Part shown: positions 19,601-27,545 of the stretch, piece after piece | Layout of the letters: each line of letters opens with the position of its first letter | Numbering within the stretch: position 1 is the first letter of the stretch | NCBI RefSeq assembly: GCF_004834005.1 | Contig: NZ_STFF01000002.1 | Coordinates: 310,001 to 374,000, forward strand | Direction of reading: 5' to 3' | Length of the DNA: 64,000 bases | From: Niastella caeni | Lineage (GTDB): Bacteria > Bacteroidota > Bacteroidia > Chitinophagales > Chitinophagaceae | Position numbers and translations under genes: made by a program | Notes under the pieces: model-generated | The model's input: the letters and a program-made list of their open reading frames with translations, nothing else | Databases searched by the model: none | What the model was told of the DNA's origin: nothing

Positions 19601-22600
19601 TTTATTATAAATGGTCAGTCAGGAAAGAATATTTTTGCATTTATCGATTGGGCCCTGTATTGCAAACCTTTAACAAATACGACGGATCCTAATGTGTTTT
19701 TTTCCACCTGGACTTCTTGTTCTGTAAATGCTTCCTGCCGCTCAACGACAATGGAATGGGAATTATACAGGAATTACTATCTCCAGTTAAAAAGCAAATA
19801 CCTGAACCAGGTAAAAGCACAGGTTAGTGCGGGTTGTACCGATTGTTTTATCGGGAAAGATGCGCTGTTATCCACTGGCAACGCCGGTACATTGCTGACA
19901 TGTGCACAGGGAGGCTCCCAGGTCCCTGTATGCCCGACAATGGCCGATTTCCATATAGAAACCGAGGATATCCCGGATGTAAATAATATGCCGTATGAAC
20001 GTTTCTATAATGCAAAGCATAAATGGCTTGTATATAATAATGGTAATGTGCCAAGAAAAGTGAATGTGCACCTGGAGTGGTGGTATGATAATCTTGGGAA
20101 CCAGGATTTCGGTGTGATAGATCTGGGTTGGGTGTCTTTAGAGGCAGGTACAGACCGGGTATATTTAGGAATGGAATATACAGAGTTTATTGATGACGGT
20201 GATCTTACGGAAGAAATGGACGAACATATAACATACACTCTTAGGGAAACTTTACTTGAATGCCCCAGCGTACCGAATGTTATCCCTTCATCTGTGTGCA
20301 TGCAGCACCCCAATTATCTTTTATACCAGAATAAGAACCGTGTATTTAATGAATTCATTGATATATCGAGTTATCTCAACTGTTTAAATGCCAATCCAAC
20401 ACCAATACCTACCGATGAAGAGAACCTGAACCAATTCCGTGCGATTGCCCTGGCAGATTTGGAGAATCTTAAATTACGTTGGAGCGATCAACTGAAAGCA
20501 GTTCGTACAGAAGAAGCGGCTTTCAACAGTATAGGAGATGGAACCATCGATGACCTGGTGAACGCATTGGTGGAGGTAGCGAAAGTAAATATTCAAAGAG
20601 CAACGACACCAGAAACCATCCGGGTTGCCAGCGACTATTCAGGTTCCGCGCCTGCCGGAGTGTATAGCAACTTTAAAGCAGCATTTGTGGCTAAGGTTGG
20701 CGCTTCGCTGGTTCAACTGGGCTTTAGCCAGGACCTGTTGGAAAGACCTTATCCGTATAACAGAACGCCCGTTGATGTAAACCCCAATTCAGGCCAGATA
20801 AACAGTACTATCTGTACCAATCTTACGCAGCTTAAAAACCGGTACAATGCTTCTGGTTTTGCAGGCAGTTTTTATGCCTATCTGAAACAGGAACTGGAAG
20901 AGGATATGGTACTTACCAGTGCGCAATTACAGGATCTGGAAACCAGGTGCACTGCCGGTTGCCGGTATTTGAATGAACCGGTTTTGTTACCGGTAGCACT
21001 GGCCACACCTGCTCCCGCAAATACTGATCATCCATTTGTTAATTGTAGCAGGGTTAATACGCTGAAATCAAATTTTTTAAATGAATACCCGGGTATTGAT
21101 CAAAGCACCAAGCTTTACCGGGTTCTGTTTACGAATTATTGTAATCACAATTTGGGGTATGCGCTTGGTTACAGTGATTATGTTGCTTTCTCTGAAAAAT
21201 GTTCAATAAATAGTACGGCGGTACTGTATAACAAACCGGCTTCTCCGTCAGTTCCGTTTAACGATTTCATTTGCCAGGGAAATAGTATCATGACGGCGTT
21301 TGAACGGGCCGGACAGGAATATGACCGGTACATTACGCTGGAGCGTATAAGATTCAGGAACCAGTATATTTCAAAATGTTTAGGTAATAAAGCTTCAGCC
21401 ACTATAGAAGGCGAGCAGTATGAATACCATTACACACTCTATTATTATGATCAAAGCGGCAACCTGGTAAAAACCATACCACCGGAAGGGGTGCGCTTTT
21501 TAACGGAAAGCCAGATAGACCAGGTGCAAACGCTGCGGCAATTAAATATTTCGTCATGCGAAGACGATGGTATTACTAAAGTAGAAGATAAAACTGCAGC
21601 ATTGAATACCGTTAGTTCCGTATTGCAGAGCAATGCCGCAAAGTCTATTGAATTATGGTTGAATAATATCGATGCTGCAAATGGCAGCCAGGTACGGTTT
21701 ATAACACCCGACCATAAGTACATGTACCAGGCGGCTATTGCCAACCAAAAACTGTGGGTAGAATTATACTCGTTACAACCAGGTACCTCTGGCGATATAG
21801 CAATAACCCTTAGTAACCAGATGGTGGCCGACATCGGCTCACTTTCTATCCAGAAATGGTCGCATGTGGTTGTTCAATCAAACAGCGTTACGGCTGATAC
21901 CTGGGATGTATATTTAAACGGCGCCAAACTTACATTGCTTCCTCCTGGCAATATATCCGGATATCCATTTGACTGGTCAATTATAGCAGGATATACATTG
22001 CCGGCCGAAGTGATTGAACCGGTAAAACATGTAAGATTATACAACCGGTTGTTGTCTGGTGCAGAAGTGCAGGAGAATTATGCCAATCCTTGTTTTTCAA
22101 TTGCAGAGACGTTAAAGGGAACCAATTCACCGTTATTGATATGGGGCAGGTTTAATATTTCTTCATTATGTAATCCGGTATCAGAAACAGTACTTGTGGC
22201 GAACCAGGGCGCCTTACAGGTAAATGCCAATCTGAACCAGGAAACGAAAGGGCTGCCGAACGTTACCAACAATTTTACGGTTGAGTTTTGGGTAAAACCA
22301 GAGCAAACGCATGAAATTGATGCGCAATCCCAATCTGGAACTGCAGGTACAAGCGGACAGCAATACCTGATCTATCCTGATGATGGTGGCGCCGCCAGTA
22401 CCAACCGGGCCGGAATGGGGATTTCAGTAGGTACCAATGGCGTTAGTGTGTATGAGTTAGCAACCGCGTACATGCCGTCGTTGCTGGTTTGGCAGGGAGA
22501 TATGACAGGTGGAAAGCATGTGGCCGTGGTGTATACCAATAACACGCCTTCGCTGTATATTAATGGGCAGTTGGTAAAAACCGGACTTACATCGACCAAG

Positions 22601-25600
22601 CAGTATGTGAACCCAAGCTATAATTTCGGTGGCGGCACGTATGGGTTTATGCCCGGTTTAATAGATGAAGTTCGCATCTGGAATGTGGCGCGCACCGCAC
22701 AGCAAATAAGCGCCAATTATCAGCAGGGAATTACACCTTCAGCAGTAACAGGTCTTGTTGGTTATTGGCCCATGGACCCTGAAAACGGGGCTGTTGTAGC
22801 TGATGTAAGCTGTAATCATAACAATGTAGCATTGCCCGGTTCAGGTTACAATTGGGTGAACGCGGGAAGTAATATTTATAATACGGTAAACAGGGATGCG
22901 CTGAATAACTTTATTGTTCCGTTCCATGGGTTGCCTACTACCTATGCATACAATAGTTTGAACCAGGTGATAAAACAAACGTCACCGGATGGTGGTGTCA
23001 GTCGCTTCTGGTACGATCGGTTAGGGAAACTTACTGTATCACAGAATGCAGAGCAATTGCAACCATTGACGCCTGGAGAACCAGCTAATCGATACAGTTA
23101 TACTAAATACGATGCATTTGACCGGATAGTTGAAGTGGGTGAAAAAGTAAATGCCGGTTCATCCATGACAGAGGTTTTAGCCCGTGATAATGCCGGTTTG
23201 CAAACCTGGATGCAGAGCGGCCAGAACAGCCAGATAACGCAAACTATTTATGACGAAGCGCCATCGTATGCCCCCGGATTACTAACGAATTTGCGCAAAC
23301 GGGTGGCGGCCAGTATAGTGCTGGAAGGTGCTGTTGGGTCACAACGAACAGCAGCTACCTATTATTCTTATGACATAAGCGGTAATACTAAAACACTGTA
23401 TCAGGAAAATCAGAAAATATCATTGTTTGATGCGGCGACCGGTATCAAAAGGATCGATTATGATTATGACCTGGTAAGTGGTAAAGTGAACAAAGTGAAG
23501 TACCAGGAAGGGAAAGGTGATCAGTTCTATTATAGGTATAGATACGATGCCGATAATAGGGTGATTGAAGCCGGTACCAGCCGTGATGGATTGATCTGGA
23601 ATACAGAAGCAACCTATCGTTATTACCTGCATGGTCCCCTGGCCAGAACGGAGTTGGGGCATAACAAAGTGCAGGGATTGGATTATGCTTATAACTTGCA
23701 GGGATGGCTCAAGGGAATTAACAGCCAGCAACTCGATGCCGGTAAAGATATGAGTGGCGATGGATTGGCGGGTTCTAATTTCCCACTGGTTGCCCGGGAT
23801 GTGATGAGCTTTAGCCTGGGATATTTTAACGGCGATTACCAGCCGATAGGGGGTGGTAGTGCTTATAGTATGAATTATAATTACCAGGACCCCAATGCAA
23901 CAAGTGGTAAAGAGTTGTTCAATGGTAATATTAGCCATACTACGCTGGCTATTAATATGCTGAACAATGGAGCTTTAAAAGGCTATACTTATCGCTACGA
24001 CCAGTTAAACAGGTTAAAGCAAATGCGCATGCATGACCTGGCAGGTGGCGGTACCACCTGGAACAGCAACAGCATCCTGCCGGCTTACCAGGAAAATATT
24101 ACCTACGATGGAAATGGAAATATAGAGACCTATAATAGGAATGGAAATATTGCCGGAAACTATTTAATGGATGACCTGAAGTATCACTATAACCTCGACG
24201 GTGCAGGGCAAAAGGTGAACAATAAGTTGCGGCATATTCAGGATAATGTTCCGTCAAATGTGTACACTACAGATATAGACGGCCAAACGGCGGATTATTA
24301 CCAATATGACAATATTGGAAATTTGAAGAATGAAGGGGGAACGTCAATAAGCTGGACATTATATGGTAAAATAAAGCAGGTGACAAAAACAGGTCAAACA
24401 ATCAGGTATGCTTATGATGCGGCCGGTAACCGGATCGTTAAATCGGTGGAAAGCCCGGGCGTTAGTACGCAGCATACCTTTTATGTGCGAGATGCCCAGG
24501 GTACTGTATTAGGTGTATACACCCGGTATGTACCGGGTTCGGGAACGGATAATAATAAGATGAAATGGTCAGAGCAACATCTTTATGGCAGCAGCAGGCT
24601 GGGCATATGGCGCCCGAATATAGATGTTACCAGTACCTGGATCGCCCCTGGCGCCGGCAATGGACAGTTCAACATTGGTGAACGGGAGTACGAATTGAGC
24701 AATCATTTAGGCAACATATTGGCCACTATCAGCGATAATAAAACCGGTATAGATGTAGGCACTAACGGAACTATTGATTATTACGAAGCGAATGTTCTAA
24801 CGGCAAGCGATTACTATCCTTTTGGCATGCAAATGCCGGGTCGTATCTTTAATGGCGGAAATTACCGGTATGGGTTTAATGGTAAGGAGAATGATAATGA
24901 GGTGAAGGGGGAGGGTAACCAGCAGGATTATGGGATGAGGATTTATGATCCGAGAATTGGAAAGTTTTTGAGTGTGGATCCTATTACGGCTGAATATCCT
25001 GAATTAACACCATATCAATTTGCCAGTAATACTCCTATACAGGCTATTGACTTAGATGGATTAGAAATGTGGGCCGTTAATACAAGGACTGGTGAAAGAT
25101 TAAGCGGCCCTATAAATACTGGTAATCTGAGGGCTAAAGATGGATGGATAACTGGTTCATATCCTACGCATCCTACTGCTCCAGCGACATCTTCTGCAAA
25201 AGTGATACTAAAGCCTGTTCATTCTGAAGCTCCACCGGTAGCAGTTCAGCAGGCAAAAGTACGGGCAGATAAAGTAATGAAACCAGTACAGCCTGAAGAG
25301 GAAATAGTTGCACCAGATTTATTTGGCAATGGCCATATTGGTAAAAAGTCAGATGTAATAAGGGCTATGGCAAAAGTTAGAAGTGATTATTATACGCCCA
25401 TAGGAGAAGCCATAGCGAATGGGCCAATTGCTGCTGCGATGTATAAACTTCAGGGGGATATAGGTGCTATTAGAGGTTCTGTTTTAGATCAAATGGTATT
25501 CTCTCTGGGAGGATTTCCTGGAAATTCCGGATTTTCGACTAAGGGAGGAAGGTTAAGTTTACCTAAATTTGTACCTGGAACAGAGGCGGTTACTCAGCCT

Positions 25601-25978
25601 AAAGAGTATAGTTACCGTGGTTTGAATAGCCTCAACGCTAAAACATTGTTTGATGGAGAAGGGGTTTTTGGTAAAAATCCAAACGGTACCTGGAGCTTAG
25701 AGCAACATCTAATTCTAGGTTCAGGTAAGAATGCTTATTTACATGACCACTGGGTTTCGACATCATTAACATATGATATTGCGAAGTCTTTCTCAACTGG
25801 CAATGGTATAATAAGAATTGATCTGTCAAAAATTCCGGCATCCTCAATTCAGAGAGGTTGGATGGTTTTACCTAGATTTTCCAGAGGTTATCATTATTCA
25901 GTTTGGCAGCAGGAAGTATCTATTTCGCCCAAAGTTCCGGTAGAGGCAATTAGTATAATGTATCCAACAAGTCAGTAG
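16616..25978 (+). CDS. Giant Rhs protein with C-terminal ADP-ribosyltransferase toxin
   Basis: ATG 16616 (signal peptide MTVQHIIRRILVLFFLLCLPA) is preferred over 16583, which would overlap the upstream gene; length about 3120 residues. In order: signal; beta-rich N-terminal region; a segment with YDKMGRPAVSILPAP typical of Bacteroidota Rhs proteins (about 395); Cys-rich helical stretches (for example CYTTCEACK); two LamG-like jelly rolls (about 1655-1823 and 1862-2072, the second with FTVEFWVKP, DEVRIWN and GYWPMD); YD repeats (about 2105-2745); and the Rhs core (YGFNGKEND ... GMRIYDPRIGKFLSVDPITAEYP) ending at DLDGLE near 2817. Beyond that a 303-residue, more AT-rich tip begins. It ends in an ART fold: YRG with Arg3001, VSTS with STS at 3048-3050, and QQEVS with Gln3098-x-Glu3100. 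The core marks the usual self-cleavage and toxin-swap boundary. The immunity gene follows with no gap. Confidence 0.92.
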   Translation: MTVQHIIRRILVLFFLLCLPATVLLAASESYIQTLTGKIKQGDSCVVIDDKFLHLSLSDWNNIQHLSVDNIISFELRSDTSIFFYNKSFTCTLNVSVKYFTSRDQTVPEEINNVNLVVKYDTAKGAFYPADAHYKFKNAFKVVVVVNSITSQEWGSDIPALFRLKNQILVERKYPFNPNAIGPLQADLTYFNLQSNGVNALSLMASGFFTGTVINNNQLVVSWNPQHFGNPEEYDIEWTFIDRLSTNGGIIYSSYGNGASLPYAKATEWMVNDNTRVTLSSSSYTINLPYPDGYVLVRVRGVSYQANTNLRLTGLWDYDNGSGSAVCVPVTAHEPGMNYQYTAAFAEEGKRKEVINYFDATLRERQAITLSNSDLTLVPNSTTDRQETAIVQETIYDKMGRPAVSILPAPTNSKSLNYYTDFNVNSTGNAFSHTDITLSSNCVAEAGPLNVSSGASKYYSPGNPFKSDNEFYFTKYVPDAQQYPYSLTEYMPDNTGRIRRQGGVGNTFQPINGHATQYFYGKPGQRELDRLFGVEAGDCSHYLKNMIIDANGQASVSYIDANGRTVATALAGGPPSTLDALPSAAAGEPRARINETLIKPADFIANASGLVMTATSTFNAAVDQVTFDLHYSVNPAALITTHGQGQFCSNCYYDVLIEVRNNCGEIVATATTTPFAINNVACNANPQPVTGTLPVPIASRGSYNVSYTLRLSQNAVNYHTDYYIANNSDLKKLQAFFEEKLNELDLAGCYTTCEACKTLGSTPDAFRQKVLDLLGTDKFSGVQANSAVQQWITNTWNELKAHCNSISCNVTTACDDYLVLMKQQVIPGGQYALITAVEQNDVNVYSYVERTINVLRFYNWNDASNTEIYNFSYVDDNGNTVFIRDLSESDFIRAYIDHPEWADMFVKKHIEYCSYLFCKDQSFSPANKNNEASYNFDRTLRDLVTTGDEAISRGYYNRSNMNALADVDPFFNGGRGSSLKASMVNDLADFSNVIGFIINGQSGKNIFAFIDWALYCKPLTNTTDPNVFFSTWTSCSVNASCRSTTMEWELYRNYYLQLKSKYLNQVKAQVSAGCTDCFIGKDALLSTGNAGTLLTCAQGGSQVPVCPTMADFHIETEDIPDVNNMPYERFYNAKHKWLVYNNGNVPRKVNVHLEWWYDNLGNQDFGVIDLGWVSLEAGTDRVYLGMEYTEFIDDGDLTEEMDEHITYTLRETLLECPSVPNVIPSSVCMQHPNYLLYQNKNRVFNEFIDISSYLNCLNANPTPIPTDEENLNQFRAIALADLENLKLRWSDQLKAVRTEEAAFNSIGDGTIDDLVNALVEVAKVNIQRATTPETIRVASDYSGSAPAGVYSNFKAAFVAKVGASLVQLGFSQDLLERPYPYNRTPVDVNPNSGQINSTICTNLTQLKNRYNASGFAGSFYAYLKQELEEDMVLTSAQLQDLETRCTAGCRYLNEPVLLPVALATPAPANTDHPFVNCSRVNTLKSNFLNEYPGIDQSTKLYRVLFTNYCNHNLGYALGYSDYVAFSEKCSINSTAVLYNKPASPSVPFNDFICQGNSIMTAFERAGQEYDRYITLERIRFRNQYISKCLGNKASATIEGEQYEYHYTLYYYDQSGNLVKTIPPEGVRFLTESQIDQVQTLRQLNISSCEDDGITKVEDKTAALNTVSSVLQSNAAKSIELWLNNIDAANGSQVRFITPDHKYMYQAAIANQKLWVELYSLQPGTSGDIAITLSNQMVADIGSLSIQKWSHVVVQSNSVTADTWDVYLNGAKLTLLPPGNISGYPFDWSIIAGYTLPAEVIEPVKHVRLYNRLLSGAEVQENYANPCFSIAETLKGTNSPLLIWGRFNISSLCNPVSETVLVANQGALQVNANLNQETKGLPNVTNNFTVEFWVKPEQTHEIDAQSQSGTAGTSGQQYLIYPDDGGAASTNRAGMGISVGTNGVSVYELATAYMPSLLVWQGDMTGGKHVAVVYTNNTPSLYINGQLVKTGLTSTKQYVNPSYNFGGGTYGFMPGLIDEVRIWNVARTAQQISANYQQGITPSAVTGLVGYWPMDPENGAVVADVSCNHNNVALPGSGYNWVNAGSNIYNTVNRDALNNFIVPFHGLPTTYAYNSLNQVIKQTSPDGGVSRFWYDRLGKLTVSQNAEQLQPLTPGEPANRYSYTKYDAFDRIVEVGEKVNAGSSMTEVLARDNAGLQTWMQSGQNSQITQTIYDEAPSYAPGLLTNLRKRVAASIVLEGAVGSQRTAATYYSYDISGNTKTLYQENQKISLFDAATGIKRIDYDYDLVSGKVNKVKYQEGKGDQFYYRYRYDADNRVIEAGTSRDGLIWNTEATYRYYLHGPLARTELGHNKVQGLDYAYNLQGWLKGINSQQLDAGKDMSGDGLAGSNFPLVARDVMSFSLGYFNGDYQPIGGGSAYSMNYNYQDPNATSGKELFNGNISHTTLAINMLNNGALKGYTYRYDQLNRLKQMRMHDLAGGGTTWNSNSILPAYQENITYDGNGNIETYNRNGNIAGNYLMDDLKYHYNLDGAGQKVNNKLRHIQDNVPSNVYTTDIDGQTADYYQYDNIGNLKNEGGTSISWTLYGKIKQVTKTGQTIRYAYDAAGNRIVKSVESPGVSTQHTFYVRDAQGTVLGVYTRYVPGSGTDNNKMKWSEQHLYGSSRLGIWRPNIDVTSTWIAPGAGNGQFNIGEREYELSNHLGNILATISDNKTGIDVGTNGTIDYYEANVLTASDYYPFGMQMPGRIFNGGNYRYGFNGKENDNEVKGEGNQQDYGMRIYDPRIGKFLSVDPITAEYPELTPYQFASNTPIQAIDLDGLEMWAVNTRTGERLSGPINTGNLRAKDGWITGSYPTHPTAPATSSAKVILKPVHSEAPPVAVQQAKVRADKVMKPVQPEEEIVAPDLFGNGHIGKKSDVIRAMAKVRSDYYTPIGEAIANGPIAAAMYKLQGDIGAIRGSVLDQMVFSLGGFPGNSGFSTKGGRLSLPKFVPGTEAVTQPKEYSYRGLNSLNAKTLFDGEGVFGKNPNGTWSLEQHLILGSGKNAYLHDHWVSTSLTYDIAKSFSTGNGIIRIDLSKIPASSIQRGWMVLPRFSRGYHYSVWQQEVSISPKVPVEAISIMYPTSQ

Positions 25979-26611
25979 ATGAAAGAAATAAAATTTTATA
26001 AAGTAAACGATCCATTTGGATTTTTTTCTAACTTTTCGGCTCATCCAATCTATTTAGATAGTGAAAGGTGGAATACTGTTGAGCATTATTTTCAGGCAAA
26101 TAAATTTGAAAGTATAGAAATTAGGGAAAGGATCAAATCAATTGGATCTCCAATGCAGGCTGCTATTGAAGGCAGGGATTCTAAAAACATTATAAGAAGC
26201 GATTGGGACGCTATCAAAGAGCAGGTAATGTATAATGCATTACGCTGTAAGTTCCTGCAACACCCAAAGTTATTAAAGGAGCTTTTGTTGACTGAGGACA
26301 GTTTAATTATTGAGCATACAGAAAATGATAATTATTGGGGCGACGGCGGTGATGGAACCGGAAAGAACAGGCTTGGCGTTTTATTGATGAATGTTAGAAG
26401 TGAAATTCGGAAACATATAGATGATCCATCAATGATTTTACCACCGTGGATAGCTTTTCCAACCATCGATCAACTTGATATGTTTTGGCGGATGGGTTTA
26501 GGAGAAGATTACTTTATGCAATGGGTTCAGTATTTACTAAGTACTGATCAAAAAAAATATAGAGAAAAATTTCCAGAACCCCAGGAGTGGGAGGGGGTAT
26601 ACGATGAATAG
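25979..26611 (+). CDS. NADAR-family protein, probable immunity to the Rhs-ART toxin
   Basis: A 210-residue cytosolic protein whose first 147 residues are a complete NADAR (YbiA-like) domain: GFFSNFS at 14-20, WNTVEHYFQANKFE at 31-44, ALRCKF at 87-92, and the WG/GxNxLGxxLMxxR block at 120-140. Family knowledge: NADAR enzymes act on ADP-ribose-type N-glycosidic bonds, and those paired with guanine-specific ARTs (DarT) remove ADP-ribose from guanine. A C-terminal extension (148-210; PPWIAFPTIDQLDMFWRMGLGE, then a W/Y-rich helix) is extra to the core domain. The ATG touches the toxin TAG, so translation is probably coupled, the usual layout for immunity genes. AT-rich and AGA/AGG-rich like the toxin tip, suggesting they moved together. 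Immunity function is inference. Confidence 0.88.
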   Translation: MKEIKFYKVNDPFGFFSNFSAHPIYLDSERWNTVEHYFQANKFESIEIRERIKSIGSPMQAAIEGRDSKNIIRSDWDAIKEQVMYNALRCKFLQHPKLLKELLLTEDSLIIEHTENDNYWGDGGDGTGKNRLGVLLMNVRSEIRKHIDDPSMILPPWIAFPTIDQLDMFWRMGLGEDYFMQWVQYLLSTDQKKYREKFPEPQEWEGVYDE

Positions 26612-26678
26612 TTTAAATTTTCAAACGGTCATATTCTAAATTTAACTCTCTTACGATTTTGTACAGGATTGTTTTTGC

Positions 26679-27260
26679 TTAACTGGCTTTTCCCAATTTC
26701 ATGGCTGCAGTGCAACGTCTATGATCTTTACATAAAACTTCATTAGGCGTTAATCCATGCAATACATGATGCGGCCGGATATTGTAATCATTGACGGATT
26801 GTTCAACGTATTTAGCCAAAGCGTCATAATCGGCTATATAGTGATGGTACAAAAAACGATACTTTAATTGTTTGTTAGCCGCTTCAATCATGGAATTTGA
26901 AAACTCAATATCACTTTGCGCAATCAGGTGTTGTATTGTTAGGTGGTGACTTTTGCAATAATGAACTTACAGGGCCATAATTTTCTGAACCGTCGTTGCT
27001 AATGAGTTGACAACTATTTATACCTGCCGGATGTAAATATTTTTCATGCACATTTTTCAAGAGCAATCCTACAATGGGTGGTGCGAACTTTTTGTAAAGC
27101 ACAAACAACTTTTGAAATTCTGAATTATGCTTGCCTGGGACCGTTTAGTTTTAATTGGCTGACGTATTTGTAAAAAGTACTGATATTAAAAAAGGCGGCC
27201 CGCAACTTCTTTTTTAAGTAACTGAGCCGGATGTTTAACGATAACAGGTTTAATGGCGAT
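26679..27260 (-). pseudogene. Frameshifted DDE transposase of an insertion sequence
   Basis: The C-terminal half of an integrase-core transposase, broken into several frames. Recognisable pieces in minus-strand order: KPVIVKHPAQLLKKE, NISTFYKYVSQLKLN, FVLYKKFAPPIVGLLLKNVHEKY, CQLISNDGSENYGPVSS, then after a frameshift near 26950 HLTIQHLIAQSDIEFSNSMIEAANK, continuing as KYRFLYHHYIADYDALAKYVEQ and DYNIRPHHVLHGLTPNEVL. The NDGSEN and the Glu of MIEAANK are the second and third acidic positions of the DDE triad. No terminal inverted repeats or target duplication could be fixed. The remnant lies directly behind the immunity gene, marking an old insertion at the edge of the toxin island. Confidence 0.85.
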
Positions 27261-27390
27261 AAATTGCAACGGGCAGTTTTTTTAAGTTTCAGGTAAGCAG
27301 CATAAGGTAATTGTAGTTACCGAACCATTCATGAAGCTGGCGATCACAAAAAAAGTATTACAATGTGTGAACCTTAATGCTTCCTCATTA

Positions 27391-27545
27391 CCTCCTCTTT
27401 GGGTCCTCTTTGCTTCCTCGGATTCCGAGGACCCAAAGAGGAGAATCCGAGGACATGTCCTCGAAATCTGAGGACAGCCTGAGGTGAAACCGAGGTCCCA
27501 CACTAGGAGAATCGAGGTTATTTCGAGGAGGCAATGAGGACAAAC
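27391..27545. repeat. GAGGAC/GTCCTC palindrome-rich element
   Basis: A perfect 17-bp inverted repeat (27392-27408 with 27427-27443) encloses a nested CCTCGG/CCGAGG hairpin (27416-27421 with 27425-27430). A second arm pair, CCTCGGATT at 27416-27424 with AATCCGAGG at 27444-27452, competes with it. A perfect 16-bp palindrome, CGAGGACATGTCCTCG, follows at 27448-27463. Further GAGG/CGAGG words recur to 27545. No protein-coding signal. Could be an IS-derived or REP-like element. Confidence 0.75.

Noticed and set aside
23420..23938. 172-codon minus-strand frame inside the Rhs gene
   Set aside because: It is an antisense shadow of the YD-repeat region with no start context or family match.
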